Below are positions 1-9,123 of a stretch of 36,127 nucleotides of DNA, in pieces. The stretch is taken from positions 1-36,127 of the forward strand of contig CAMBUI010000004.1 in the NCBI GenBank assembly GCA_945870915.1. The letters are read 5' to 3'. Origin of the DNA: Candidatus Kuenenia stuttgartensis (lineage in GTDB: Bacteria; Planctomycetota; Phycisphaerae; Phycisphaerales; SM1A02). Within the stretch, counting starts at the first letter, position 1. Every line of letters begins with the position of its first letter. The position numbers and the translations under genes are program-made. The notes beneath the pieces are model-generated. The model searched no databases. It saw only the letters and a program-made list of their open reading frames with translations, and was not told the DNA's origin.

Positions 1-894
1 GGAACCATCGGCATCGACACCGTCGAGACGCCCACCGCGCGCGCCGAGCATGTGCTCGGAGGCAGCGCCGCCTACTTCGCGGCCGCGGCGAGCCGGCTCA
101 CCCCGGTGCGCCTCGTCGGCGTCGTCGGCGAGGACTTCCCGGCCGCGCACCGCACCCGCCTCGAGACGCTCGGGCAGGTCGACCTCCGCGGCCTCGAGAC
201 CCGCGCCGGCGGCCGCACCTTCGCGTGGGGCGGCAAGTACCTCCTCAACATGAACGAGCGCGAGACGCTGTTCACCGAGCTCGGCGTCGTGGCCGACGCG
301 CCGCCGCAGGTGCCCGCGGCGTTCGCCGACAGCGGCTTCGTCTTCCTCGGCAACACCCATCCCGCGGTGCAGAGCGGACTGCTCGACCAGGTCCCGAACC
401 GCCGCCTCGCGGTGGCCGACACGATGGACCTCTGGATCAACGTCGCCCACGACGAACTCGTCCACCTGCTGTCGAAGGTCGACGGCATCGTGCTCAACGA
501 CTCCGAGGCCGCGCACCTCACCGGCGTGCGCAACGCGATCAGCGCGGGACGGCGGATCCTCGGCTACGGACCCAAGTTCGCCGTGGTCAAGAAGGGCGAG
601 CACGGCGCGGTGCTCGTCCACCGCGACGGCGTCGCGGTCGTGCCCGCGTTCCCGGCCGAGGAGGACATGGTCGTCGACCCGACCGGCGCAGGCGACACCT
701 TCGCCGGCGGCTTCATGGCGCACCTTGCGCGCACCGGCCGCACCGACCTCGAGACGCTGCAGACCGCGCTCTCGTGGGGCACCGTGATGGCGAGCTTCAC
801 CATCGGCGCGTTCAGCCTCGACGGCGTCGCGCGCGCGACCGCGGCCGACCTCGACGCGCGCTACCGCCTGTTCGCGCGCCACGCCCGCGTGTGA
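1..894 (+). CDS. PfkB-family carbohydrate kinase, 5' end outside the window
   Basis: Frame is open from base 1 (GTIGIDTVETPTARAEHVLGGSAAYFAAAASRL); C-terminal PfkB signature DPTGAGDTFAGGF. Confidence 0.9.
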   Translation, partial: GTIGIDTVETPTARAEHVLGGSAAYFAAAASRLTPVRLVGVVGEDFPAAHRTRLETLGQVDLRGLETRAGGRTFAWGGKYLLNMNERETLFTELGVVADAPPQVPAAFADSGFVFLGNTHPAVQSGLLDQVPNRRLAVADTMDLWINVAHDELVHLLSKVDGIVLNDSEAAHLTGVRNAISAGRRILGYGPKFAVVKKGEHGAVLVHRDGVAVVPAFPAEEDMVVDPTGAGDTFAGGFMAHLARTGRTDLETLQTALSWGTVMASFTIGAFSLDGVARATAADLDARYRLFARHARV

Positions 895-911
895 GCGGCT
901 ACGCTGCGCGC

Positions 912-3170
912 ATGACCCGCCCGATGCGCATTTTCGCGGCGTTTGCCGCCCTTCTCGCAGGCTCCTGCGCCGTCGCGCAGACCTACACGCCGCTCAAGGA
1001 GATCCCCGGCAACGAGCTCATGCGCCGCATGGAGAGCGCCATGGGCGGCATCGGCGACGGCGGCGACATCGGCGACGCGAAGTGGGACCTCGCCACCGGC
1101 ACGCTCTGGTTCGAGAAGGACGGCTGGCGCACCCTCGACCTCGCCACCGGCGCGATCGAGCGCCGCGATGGCAACCCGCCCGAGTCGGCCGTACCGTCGC
1201 GCGCGCAGCGCGAGGGCCGCGAGCGCCGCCCCGCGCGCGGCCGGCAGTTCACCACCGCCGAGAGTCCCGACGGCGCCTGGACCGCGGTGAGCGAGAACGG
1301 CAACCTGTTCCTCCGGCCGCGCAAGGCCGGGATCGACGGCGCGGGCGCGGACGTGGGTGCAGGCAAGCCCGCGGCTGAGGTTGCGGGCAACCCCGCGGGT
1401 GAGGTCGCCGTCACCACCGACGGCACCGCCGACATCAAGTACGGACAGGCCTCGTGGGTCTACGGCGAGGAACTCGACCAGACCACCGCGATGTGGTGGA
1501 GCCCCGACTCGCGCTTCATCGCGTTCTACCGCTTCGACGAGTCGCAGGTGAAGGACTTCTTCATCCTCGGCGGCTGGACCGAGGTCAACACGCGGGTGCT
1601 CAGCGAGGCCTATCCCAAGCCCGGCCAGCCGAACCCGACCGCGTCGCTCATGGTCCACGAGGTCGCGACCGGCCGCACGGTCGCGGTCGACAGCTTCAGC
1701 GAGAAGTCGGGCGCCGTCCCCGGCACCGAGTACTACCTCTACAACGTGCGGTGGACGCCCGACGGCGGCGAGCTGCTCTACTCGCGCACGCCGCGGCGGC
1801 AGGATGTCCTCGACGTGCTCGCCGCCGATCCCGCCACCGGCGCCTCGCGGCTCGTGGTGCAGGAGCGCCAGGACACCTGGCAGGACAACGCCCCCGGCAT
1901 GCGCTTCCTCAAGGACGGAACGCGCTTCATCTGGGAGACCGAGAAGACCGGATTCCGCCACTACGAGCTGCGCTCGCTCGACGGGTCGCTGATCTCCACC
2001 ATCTCGCGCGGCGCGTGGCCGGTCGAGCGGATCGTGCTCGTCGACGAGGAGGCCGGCCAGCTGTGGTTCACCGCGTGGAGCGGCAAGGTCGCGGTCCAGC
2101 AGCAGCTCCATGTCGCGCGGCTCGACGGCGGCGCCTGCGCGCGCGTGACCGGCGGCGACCTCCACCACGGCGGATTCCGCATCTCGCCCGACGGCTCGTT
2201 CGTGGTCGCGACCGCGCAGTCGACCCAGGTTCCGCCGCGCACCGTCGTCTACGCGGCCGACGGCCGGCTCCTCGCCACGCTCGCCGAGGGCGACGCGAAG
2301 GGCTTCGGGGTCCACGGCCTCGCGCCGACCGAGCTCTTCACCTGCAAGGCCGCCGACGGCGTCACCGACCTCTACGGCAAGATCCGCTTCCCGCCCGCAT
2401 TCGACCCGGCCCGCAGGTACCCCGTGGTGGTCGACATCTACGGCGGCCCCACGGTCCGCCTCGTGACCGACACCTTCGAGGCGGGCGACCAGCGCACCGC
2501 GCTCGGCTTCATCCTCGTCACCGTCGACAACCGCGGCACCCCGGGGCGCGGCAAGGCCTTCGAGGGCGCCGCCTACCTCAGGCTCGGCGTGGTCGACGCC
2601 GACGACCAGGCCGCCGCGGTGCAGCACCTCGCCGCCACGCGCCCGTACATCGACGGCGCGCGCGTGGGCATCACCGGCCACAGCTACGGCGGCTACCTGA
2701 CCGCGATCTCGCTCATCCGCCGCGGCGACGTGTTCGCGGCGGGCGTGGCCGGCGCGCCCCCGACCGACTGGCGACAGTACGACACCATCTACACCGAGCG
2801 CTACATGCGCACCCCGCAGGAGAACGCCGAGGGCTACGACGCGGGCAGCTGCGTCAAGCACGCCGGCAAGCTGCGCGGCAAGCTCATGCTGCTCCACGGC
2901 ATGATGGACGACAACGTGCACCCGAACAACACCTTCGAGCTCGCCCACGCGCTGCAGGCGCTCAACCGCCCGTTCTCGATGATGCTCTTCCCCAACTCCG
3001 ACCACGGCATCCGCAGCCCGTCGGCCGAGAGCGTGAAGTGGTCGTTCTTCGTCGACGCGCTCGCGCCCGCGGTGCCGGAGTGGGGCGGCAAGGCCGAGCG
3101 GAAACCCGAGGGGAAAACCGGGGAAAACACCGACGGGTCGTCCGACACCGCGAAGGAGCAGACTCCATGA
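912..3170 (+). CDS. S9 family peptidase, dipeptidyl-peptidase IV-like, secreted
   Basis: In-frame ATG at 912 followed by signal-like MTRPMRIFAAFAALLAGSCAVAQ; beta-propeller-type N-domain; nucleophile motif GHSYGGY, LLHGMMDDNVH (Asp) and DHGI (His). The longer ORF start at 225 is spurious. Confidence 0.9.
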   Translation: MTRPMRIFAAFAALLAGSCAVAQTYTPLKEIPGNELMRRMESAMGGIGDGGDIGDAKWDLATGTLWFEKDGWRTLDLATGAIERRDGNPPESAVPSRAQREGRERRPARGRQFTTAESPDGAWTAVSENGNLFLRPRKAGIDGAGADVGAGKPAAEVAGNPAGEVAVTTDGTADIKYGQASWVYGEELDQTTAMWWSPDSRFIAFYRFDESQVKDFFILGGWTEVNTRVLSEAYPKPGQPNPTASLMVHEVATGRTVAVDSFSEKSGAVPGTEYYLYNVRWTPDGGELLYSRTPRRQDVLDVLAADPATGASRLVVQERQDTWQDNAPGMRFLKDGTRFIWETEKTGFRHYELRSLDGSLISTISRGAWPVERIVLVDEEAGQLWFTAWSGKVAVQQQLHVARLDGGACARVTGGDLHHGGFRISPDGSFVVATAQSTQVPPRTVVYAADGRLLATLAEGDAKGFGVHGLAPTELFTCKAADGVTDLYGKIRFPPAFDPARRYPVVVDIYGGPTVRLVTDTFEAGDQRTALGFILVTVDNRGTPGRGKAFEGAAYLRLGVVDADDQAAAVQHLAATRPYIDGARVGITGHSYGGYLTAISLIRRGDVFAAGVAGAPPTDWRQYDTIYTERYMRTPQENAEGYDAGSCVKHAGKLRGKLMLLHGMMDDNVHPNNTFELAHALQALNRPFSMMLFPNSDHGIRSPSAESVKWSFFVDALAPAVPEWGGKAERKPEGKTGENTDGSSDTAKEQTP

Positions 3171-4093
3171 GCACGCAGCAGACGCTTCCTCCCGACCGCT
3201 CGCATGTGGCCACCGAGCAGCGCAACGCTGGTTCGGCGGAGCTCGACCGGCTCTCGACCGTGGAGATCGTCGAGCTCATGGCGCGCGACCAGCGCATCGC
3301 CGTCGACGCCGTGGAACGCGCGGCCGCTGCGATCGCGCGGTTTGCCGATGCCGCTGCGGCATCGCTCGCCGCGGGCGGTCGGCTGGTCTACGCGGGCGCG
3401 GGCACCAGCGGCCGTCTCGGAGTGCTCGATGCAAGCGAGTGTCCGCCGACGTTCTGCAGCGATCCCGCGCAGGTGGTGGGCATCATCGCCGGCGGCGACG
3501 GTGCGCTGCGCCGCTCGAGCGAGGGCCGCGAGGACGAGTGGGAGGGCATCGCGCCCGAGTTCGAGCGGCTCTCGCTCGGCGCGCGCGACTGCTTCCTCGG
3601 CATCGCCGCGGGCGGCACCACGCCCTACGCGCTCGGCGGCGTGGAGCTCGCCAAGAGGCGCGGCGCCGCGACGGGCTTCCTCACCTGCGCGCCGAGCGCG
3701 CAGCCGCGGATGTGCGACCACCTCATCGTGCTCGAGACGGGCGCGGAGATCCTCACGGGCTCCACGCGCCTCAAGGCGGGCACCGCGACCAAGATCGCGC
3801 TCAACGCCATCACCACGGCGATGTTCGTGCGCCTCGGCAAGACCCACGGCCACCTCATGGTCGATCTCGCGGCGACCAACGACAAGCTCGTCGACCGCGC
3901 GCTGCGGATCTACCGCGAGTTCTTCCCCGGCGATTCCCGCGAGACCGCGCACGCGCAGCTCCTCGCCGCCGGCGGCATGCTCAAGGTCGCGCTCGTCATG
4001 CGCGCGCGGGGGCTTGGTCGTGCGCAGTCAGAGCAGTTGATTGCAGCGAACGGATCTGGGATCCGAGGAATCCTCGAGTCTCGATGTTGGTAG
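3167..4093 (+). CDS. murQ: N-acetylmuramic acid 6-phosphate etherase
   Basis: ATGA overlap with the S9 peptidase stop. SIS-domain motifs GAGTSGRLGVLDASECPPTF, GIAAGGTTPYALG, TRLKAGTATKIALNAITT, GHLMVDLAATNDKL. Confidence 0.92.
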   Translation: MSTQQTLPPDRSHVATEQRNAGSAELDRLSTVEIVELMARDQRIAVDAVERAAAAIARFADAAAASLAAGGRLVYAGAGTSGRLGVLDASECPPTFCSDPAQVVGIIAGGDGALRRSSEGREDEWEGIAPEFERLSLGARDCFLGIAAGGTTPYALGGVELAKRRGAATGFLTCAPSAQPRMCDHLIVLETGAEILTGSTRLKAGTATKIALNAITTAMFVRLGKTHGHLMVDLAATNDKLVDRALRIYREFFPGDSRETAHAQLLAAGGMLKVALVMRARGLGRAQSEQLIAANGSGIRGILESRCW

Positions 4094-4111
4094 TTGTGTC
4101 AGACTCGGCCT

Positions 4112-4531
4112 TCACGGCAGGGTGCGCAGGTAGTACCAGACACGGCTCTTTCCGGCCGAGTAGGCGAAGAGCTGGCCCTTGTGCCACGCGATGCGCCAAG
4201 GCTGCGCGCCGGTGTATCCTCCGAATGAGTTCTTTGCGTTCACCGATACGTTGGATACCCAGACGGGCACGGCCTCTGGCGAGAGCAATTGCTTCTGAAT
4301 TGCGTCCTTCTCGACGCTCAAGAACGCAAGCTTGGCGCTGTCTGGATCCTTGAGAACAGAGAGGATCAGGTCCCGCTCCTGCTTCTCGCGGTCTGCGGGA
4401 GGGGCGGGACTGAAATCAGCGTCAGAATTCTTCTTAAGAATCTCATCGCGCTGGGCCATGTAGGCCACGCCGCATGAAGGAAAGATCGAAACGCAAATGC
4501 TGAGCAGGGAAGCACACAGTGTTCGTTTCAT
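4112..4531 (-). CDS. Small exported or lipoprotein-like hypothetical protein
   Basis: 139 aa with N-terminal hydrophobic segment and Cys (MKRTLCASLLSICVSIFPSCG), 'LKDPDSAK' motif; lower GC than its neighbours. Confidence 0.6.
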   Translation of the reverse strand: MKRTLCASLLSICVSIFPSCGVAYMAQRDEILKKNSDADFSPAPPADREKQERDLILSVLKDPDSAKLAFLSVEKDAIQKQLLSPEAVPVWVSNVSVNAKNSFGGYTGAQPWRIAWHKGQLFAYSAGKSRVWYYLRTLP

Positions 4532-5397
4532 CCCCTCATCCTATCATGGGGGTTTTATGCGGCGCGGATCCGCTGGCGATCGAGAGTCTCGTATCCCTCC
4601 GACGAAGCCCCTTGCAAGTGCGTGTTGACTCCTGCCGGCTACCGATCTCGATCGAGCTCTGCCCATTCCTCCCGTCGTTTCCGATGTTTTACGGGGAGCC
4701 TGGGACTCTGCCGCGCCCGACGGGTTGCCAGCTGCCGCACGCGGTCGTACCCCATCGCGAGTTCCACCTGCTTCGCAGTCTTCGAGCGGCCCTCCTGCCG
4801 CCTTCCCCCAAAGGTCGGCTGCCATCTTCGGCCAGCTGGAGGATTCCTGGCCGTTCTCGCACGTCCATCGGTTCCACCGATCGCCCGCGATCCGTCGTTC
4901 GCGAGCCCCGCAGCGATGGTCCGCTCCGGTACGCCGTCGATGCCGCGCGTCGCATGCGCGTGCCACACGAGCTGGGCGCTGGTGCTGGTGGATGCTGCCC
5001 TTGCGAGGACATGCTCGTCCGAGGTGATTTCGGGAGTCGGCGGGCGAGAAGGTTGGGCGTGAGTCGCCGGCAGGCTTCTTGCTCTGGGCGGAACATGTAG
5101 GTCAGCCGGCGACGCCGTACCCTCAGTGGCCCTCCGATGCGACCGATGGTCGGGGGCGAGCGAGCAGCCGGGGTGGAAGTCCGCATTCCCGTCGTATGGG
5201 TTCGCAGTCGCCCATGCACTGGTTCGCGGGTATGAGCGGCAGCGTTCGATGAGCCCATTGAGGTCGAGGATGTGCCAATGCCAACCGTGCAGTTTGCCGC
5301 TTCAGGCCTTCGCGGGTGCGGCGGACGGACTTTGGACTCGGGTGCATTGGGGGCCACTTCGGTGTTCTTCTCGCGACGTGAGGTCCGAGAGGGCCCG

Positions 5398-5435
5398 CGA
5401 AAAGAAGCAACGCGCGCCTTGCGGCGCGCGTTGCG
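5398..5435 (-). terminator. Rho-independent terminator downstream of the HU gene
   Basis: Perfect 12-bp inverted repeat gcaacgcgcgcc-ttgc-ggcgcgcgttgc (5408-5435); on the minus strand it is followed by TTCTTTT. Confidence 0.85.
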
Positions 5436-5491
5436 TGATCTCCTGTCAGAGCGAACGAAAGTCGCGAGCGCTCAAACGTCGTCGCGAACGC

Positions 5492-5824
5492 TCAGATGTT
5501 GTCGTTCAGGCCCTTCATCGCGCGGATGCGGACCTTGCGGCTCGCCGGCTTCGCCTTGAACATCTGCTCCTGGCCGGTGAAGGGGTTCTTGCCCTTGCGC
5601 GCCTTGGTGGCCGGCTTGATGACCGTGCGCATCTTGGCGAGGCCGAAGAGGTTGAAGGTGCCGCAGCCCTTCTTGCTGAGGTCCGCCTTCATCATCTCGG
5701 TCATGCTGTCGAACACCGCGACGACCTGCTTGCGGGTCAGGCCGGTGATGCCGGCGATGTCCTTGTACATGGAACCCTTGGTGCGGACCTTCGAAGCCGG
5801 GGTGATCTTGATCTTGCTCGCCAT
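5492..5824 (-). CDS. HU family DNA-binding protein
   Basis: MASKIKITPASKVRTKGSMYKDIAGITGLTRKQVVAVFDSMTEMMKADLSKKGCGTFNLFGLAKM...; HU/IHF fold pattern; AAAGGA Shine-Dalgarno upstream of this ATG (longer ORF start at 5941 unlikely). Confidence 0.88.
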   Translation of the reverse strand: MASKIKITPASKVRTKGSMYKDIAGITGLTRKQVVAVFDSMTEMMKADLSKKGCGTFNLFGLAKMRTVIKPATKARKGKNPFTGQEQMFKAKPASRKVRIRAMKGLNDNI

Positions 5825-5926
5825 TGTCGGAATCCTTTCGTACGGAGCGGGGACAAGCGCCTTGCCTGTCGATTTCACGGAAAATAAAGGGGTCGGACGT
5901 GCCCTGCAAGGGCATGACGGCGTGAA

Positions 5927-5964
5927 AACATCGAAAAACACGATGATTCTCGGCAGACTGCCGA
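5927..5964. promoter_or_regulatory. Two inverted repeats between the FHA gene 3' end and the HU gene (terminator of FHA or HU regulatory site)
   Basis: tcggcag-a-ctgccga (5950-5964, 7+1+7) and catcg-aaaaaca-cgatg (5927-5943); T-rich on the minus strand. Confidence 0.45.
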
Positions 5965-6009
5965 AAACCGGCTCCTTTGTCGAGGTTTTCGCCGACTTTC
6001 ATCCGCCGG

Positions 6010-6885
6010 TCAGCGGATCGTGTCGTCGTCGTCGAGGAAGGCCGACGGGCGCTTGGGCGCGCGGGTCTCCAGTCCCGGCAGCGGCATCGCCACCGGCGGG
6101 AGCGGCGCCGCGGTGCGCACCACGCGCTGCATCGACAGGCGGAAATCCCCGATCGGGACGGTGATGCCCTCCTCGAGCCGCTTCCGGTACCAGCGCTTGC
6201 CGTCCCACATGATCCCCGCGCTGCTGCCGGCGTCGATGATCGACCAGCGCTCGCTGCCGACCGACAGCACGCAGTGCAGCGGATCGACCGACGGGTGGCA
6301 GATCTGGAGGTCCATGGTGTTCGCGCGGCCGATGGTGATCCGCGGCGAGCCGCCGCCCTTGGTCGCGGCGATGCCCGACAGGTCGGCGCAGAGGTGGATG
6401 TTGCCCGCCGCGTCGGCGACGGTCATCACCTCGGTCACGGGGGTGGGCTCGGGCTGCGAGAGGTCCTCGATCGACATCCGGGCGAAGCGCGGCGGCGAGC
6501 CGACCTCGGTGGTCTCGGGCCGGGCGTCGATCCACTCGGGCGGGCGCCCCGGCGAACCCGAGAGCCAGATGAACAGCGATCCGACGCTCACCCAGCTGTC
6601 GGCCGAGAGCGGGGCGCACCGCACCGGGCCGGCCTCGGTCTCGAGCCCGCCGACCGAGCCGGCGTCGCAGGCCAGCCAGCGGCCGTTCGAATGGAAGACG
6701 AACGCGTGGCGGCGGCTCACCGAGGCGTTGTCGATCACGACGTCGCAGTTCGACTCGCGTCCGATCCAGTAGCCGCGCACCGGGTTGAGCTTGCGTTGCG
6801 CGAGGACCTTGCCGTCGGGTTGGGAGATGAGCAGTTCAGCCACAGTCGTCGCAGGATAGGGGATCGGGTGCATCGGGAACAACAC
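6010..6885 (-). CDS. FHA domain-containing protein with two FHA-like modules
   Basis: First module GYWIGRESNCDVVIDNASVSRRHAFV; second module ITIGRANTMDLQICHPSVDPLHCVL. Confidence 0.85.
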   Translation of the reverse strand: MLFPMHPIPYPATTVAELLISQPDGKVLAQRKLNPVRGYWIGRESNCDVVIDNASVSRRHAFVFHSNGRWLACDAGSVGGLETEAGPVRCAPLSADSWVSVGSLFIWLSGSPGRPPEWIDARPETTEVGSPPRFARMSIEDLSQPEPTPVTEVMTVADAAGNIHLCADLSGIAATKGGGSPRITIGRANTMDLQICHPSVDPLHCVLSVGSERWSIIDAGSSAGIMWDGKRWYRKRLEEGITVPIGDFRLSMQRVVRTAAPLPPVAMPLPGLETRAPKRPSAFLDDDDTIR

Positions 6886-6963
6886 CTTCCGGAGCCCGCC
6901 GAAGGACCTGGGTCGTCCGTTGGGCGGGGACCCGGCGGGCGCAACCGGCGGCGTTCCGGCCCG

Positions 6964-6999
6964 GGGTCACCCGTTCACCCAGGGTCACCCGTTCACGGG
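6964..6999. repeat. 18-bp direct repeat x2 overlapping the 3' end of the UDP-glucose dehydrogenase gene
   Basis: GGGTCACCCGTTCACCCA / GGGTCACCCGTTCACGGG; contains the stop codon of the gene. Confidence 0.85.
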
Positions 7000-8313
7000 T
7001 GCGCGTCCCACCGAGTGGTACGCAAACCCGCGGCTCTCCATCGCCTGCCTCTTGTAGAGATTCCGGCCGTCGAAGATCAGCTTGGACGGCATCAGGGCCG
7101 CCACGCGGTCGAAGTCGGGGGCGCGGAACTCGTTCCACTCGGTGGCGATCACCAGCGCGTCGGCGCCCTCGAGGGCGTGGTACATGTCCTTGGCGCGCTC
7201 GACCTCGGGGAACTCCTTGCCGAGGTTCTCGAGCGCGACCGGGTCGAACGCGCGCACCTTGGCGCCCGCGGCGACCGCCATCCGCATCAGGCTGATCGAC
7301 GGCGCCTCGCGGATGTCGTCGGTGCGGGGCTTGAACGCCACGCCCCAGAACGCGAGCCGCTTGCCCGCCAGGTTCGGCCCGAACACGCCCTCGACCTTGC
7401 TCCAGAAGTGGCGCCGCTGCGCCTGGTTCACCCGGTGCACCGCGGCGTTGAGCTCGCAGTCGAAGCCGATCGCCTTGCCCATCGAGACCACGGCGAGCGT
7501 GTCCTTGGGGAAGCACGATCCGCCGTAGCCGAGGCCCGGGTAGAGGAACTGGTTGCCGATGCGCTTGTCGGCGCACATGCCCTCGCGCACGCTCGTGATG
7601 TTCGCGCCGTAGCGCTCGCAGAGGTTCGCCATCTCGTTGATGAACGAGATCTTGCAGGCCAGCATCGCGTTCGACGCGTACTTGACCATCTCGGCCGAGC
7701 GGACATCCATGAGGTAGATCGGGTTGCCCTGGCGCACGAAGGGCTCGTAGAGCTCGCGCATCACCTCCGCGGCGCGGTCGCTCTCGACGCCGCACACCAC
7801 GCGGTCGGGCTTCATGAAGTCGTTGATCGCATCGCCTTCCTTGAGGAACTCCGGGTTGTCGGCGATGTGGAAGGGGAGCGCGGTGCGGGACGCGATCAGG
7901 TCGCGCACCTTGTGGCTGGTGCCGACCGGCACGGTGCTCTTGACCACGACGGTCTTGGGCGGCGCCGAGGGGCCGATCGCGTTGATCGCGTCGGCGATGT
8001 CGCCGGCCACGCGGAGCACGTACTGGAGGTCGGCGCTGCCGTCCTCGTCGCTCGGCGTTCCGACGCAGATGAAGATCACCTCGGCGTGGCGGTAGGCCTC
8101 GAGCTTGTCGGTGGTGAAGACGAGCCGTCCCGCGCCCGCGTTGCGGACGATCATCTCGGACAGACCGGGCTCGTAGATCGGGCTCTCGCCGCGGCGCAGG
8201 GTCGCGATCTTGGCGGCGTCGACATCGAGGCACACGACATGGTTGCCGGTCTCGGCGAAGCACGCGCCCGTCACGAGTCCCACATACCCGGTTCCAACCA
8301 TCGTCAGCTTCAT
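6985..8313 (-). CDS. ugd: UDP-glucose/GDP-mannose dehydrogenase family protein (UDP-glucose 6-dehydrogenase)
   Basis: MKLTMVGTGYVGLVTGACFAETGNHVVCLDVD; GYGGSCFPKDT catalytic Cys motif; AAGGAG Shine-Dalgarno upstream. Confidence 0.93.
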   Translation of the reverse strand: MKLTMVGTGYVGLVTGACFAETGNHVVCLDVDAAKIATLRRGESPIYEPGLSEMIVRNAGAGRLVFTTDKLEAYRHAEVIFICVGTPSDEDGSADLQYVLRVAGDIADAINAIGPSAPPKTVVVKSTVPVGTSHKVRDLIASRTALPFHIADNPEFLKEGDAINDFMKPDRVVCGVESDRAAEVMRELYEPFVRQGNPIYLMDVRSAEMVKYASNAMLACKISFINEMANLCERYGANITSVREGMCADKRIGNQFLYPGLGYGGSCFPKDTLAVVSMGKAIGFDCELNAAVHRVNQAQRRHFWSKVEGVFGPNLAGKRLAFWGVAFKPRTDDIREAPSISLMRMAVAAGAKVRAFDPVALENLGKEFPEVERAKDMYHALEGADALVIATEWNEFRAPDFDRVAALMPSKLIFDGRNLYKRQAMESRGFAYHSVGRAPVNG

Positions 8314-8330
8314 CGCGGCGCTCCTTATAT

Positions 8331-8395
8331 CCCGCTTGGGTCACCCGCTTGGTTCACCCGATTGGGTCACCCGCTTGGGTTCCCGATTTGGGTTT
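8331..8395. repeat. 13-bp tandem repeat x5 immediately upstream of ugd
   Basis: CCCGCTTGGGTCA CCCGCTTGGTTCA CCCGATTGGGTCA CCCGCTTGGGTT CCCGATTTGGGTTT. Confidence 0.9.
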
Positions 8396-8444
8396 CCCGT
8401 CCGAAACCCGCGCGAAGCAGGGTGCGGCGCGAGGGGGGCGCACT

Positions 8445-8978
8445 CTAGCAGGCGGCCGCGGGCGTGGCGCCGCATCGATCGAGCCCGGGCCCGCGCCCGC
8501 ACTCGTAGTCGAGCAGCCTGCGCTTGATCGCCGCGAGTTCGCCCGTCCGGTCGCCTGCGTAGCCGCCGAGTCCGCCGCCCGCGACCACGCGGTGGCAGGG
8601 GACCACGATCGGCAGGGGGTTCCTCCGCAGCGCCTGTCCGACCGCGCGGCAGAGCGCGTGCCCTCCGCCGAGCTGCCCGGCGATCCAGCCGTAGGTGCGG
8701 GTCTCGCCCGCGGGGATGCCGCGGCACGCGTCCCAGACGCGGCGCTGGAACGCGGTGCCCCCGCCGGTCGGGATGCGCTCGAGCGCCGAGGCGTCGCCGC
8801 CGAAGTGCGCGTCGATGGCGGCGGCAAGCGCGACCGCCTCGGCATCGGCGGGGTCGAAGCGCGGCGGTTCCGCATCCGCGGCGCCGGGTACCAGCCAGTC
8901 CGCCACCAGCCGCGCGCCGCGCCGGCCCACGGCCAGCGTTCCGCAGGGTGTGTCGATGATGCCGCGCGGGAGGTCCAT
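8445..8978 (-). CDS. ogt: Methylated-DNA--[protein]-cysteine S-methyltransferase
   Basis: Active-site IVVPCHRVVAGGGLGGYAGD; FQRRVWDACRGIPAGETRTYGWIA. Start set at MDLPRGIIDTPCG because the longer ORF (to 9227) runs through the tandem repeat. Confidence 0.88.
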   Translation of the reverse strand: MDLPRGIIDTPCGTLAVGRRGARLVADWLVPGAADAEPPRFDPADAEAVALAAAIDAHFGGDASALERIPTGGGTAFQRRVWDACRGIPAGETRTYGWIAGQLGGGHALCRAVGQALRRNPLPIVVPCHRVVAGGGLGGYAGDRTGELAAIKRRLLDYECGRGPGLDRCGATPAAAC

Positions 8979-8993
8979 GGTCGGAGCGTAGCG

Positions 8994-9080
8994 CCCCGCG
9001 GCGCGTTGCATCCCCCGCGGCGCGTTGCATCCCCCGCGGCGCGTTGCATCCCCGCGGCGCGTTGCATCCCCGCGGCGCGG
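8994..9080. repeat. 18-19-bp tandem repeat, about 4.5 copies, between divergent ogt and glyA
   Basis: Unit CCCCGCGGCGCGTTGCATC; copies begin near 8994, 9013, 9032, 9050, 9068. Confidence 0.92.
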
Positions 9081-9123
9081 CAGCGCACCTCCCGCCGCCG
9101 CGCGTCGACTACCATCGCCACCC

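Noticed and set aside
861-3005. 714-aa minus-strand ORF
   Set aside because: Antisense shadow of the S9 peptidase gene, whose catalytic motifs are clear on the + strand.
4544-5410. Transposase remnant in the overlapping minus-strand ORFs (4544-4966, 4639-4968, 4689-5357)
   Set aside because: I could not identify any transposase or recombinase motif or terminal inverted repeats; kept only as an unexplained low-GC patch.
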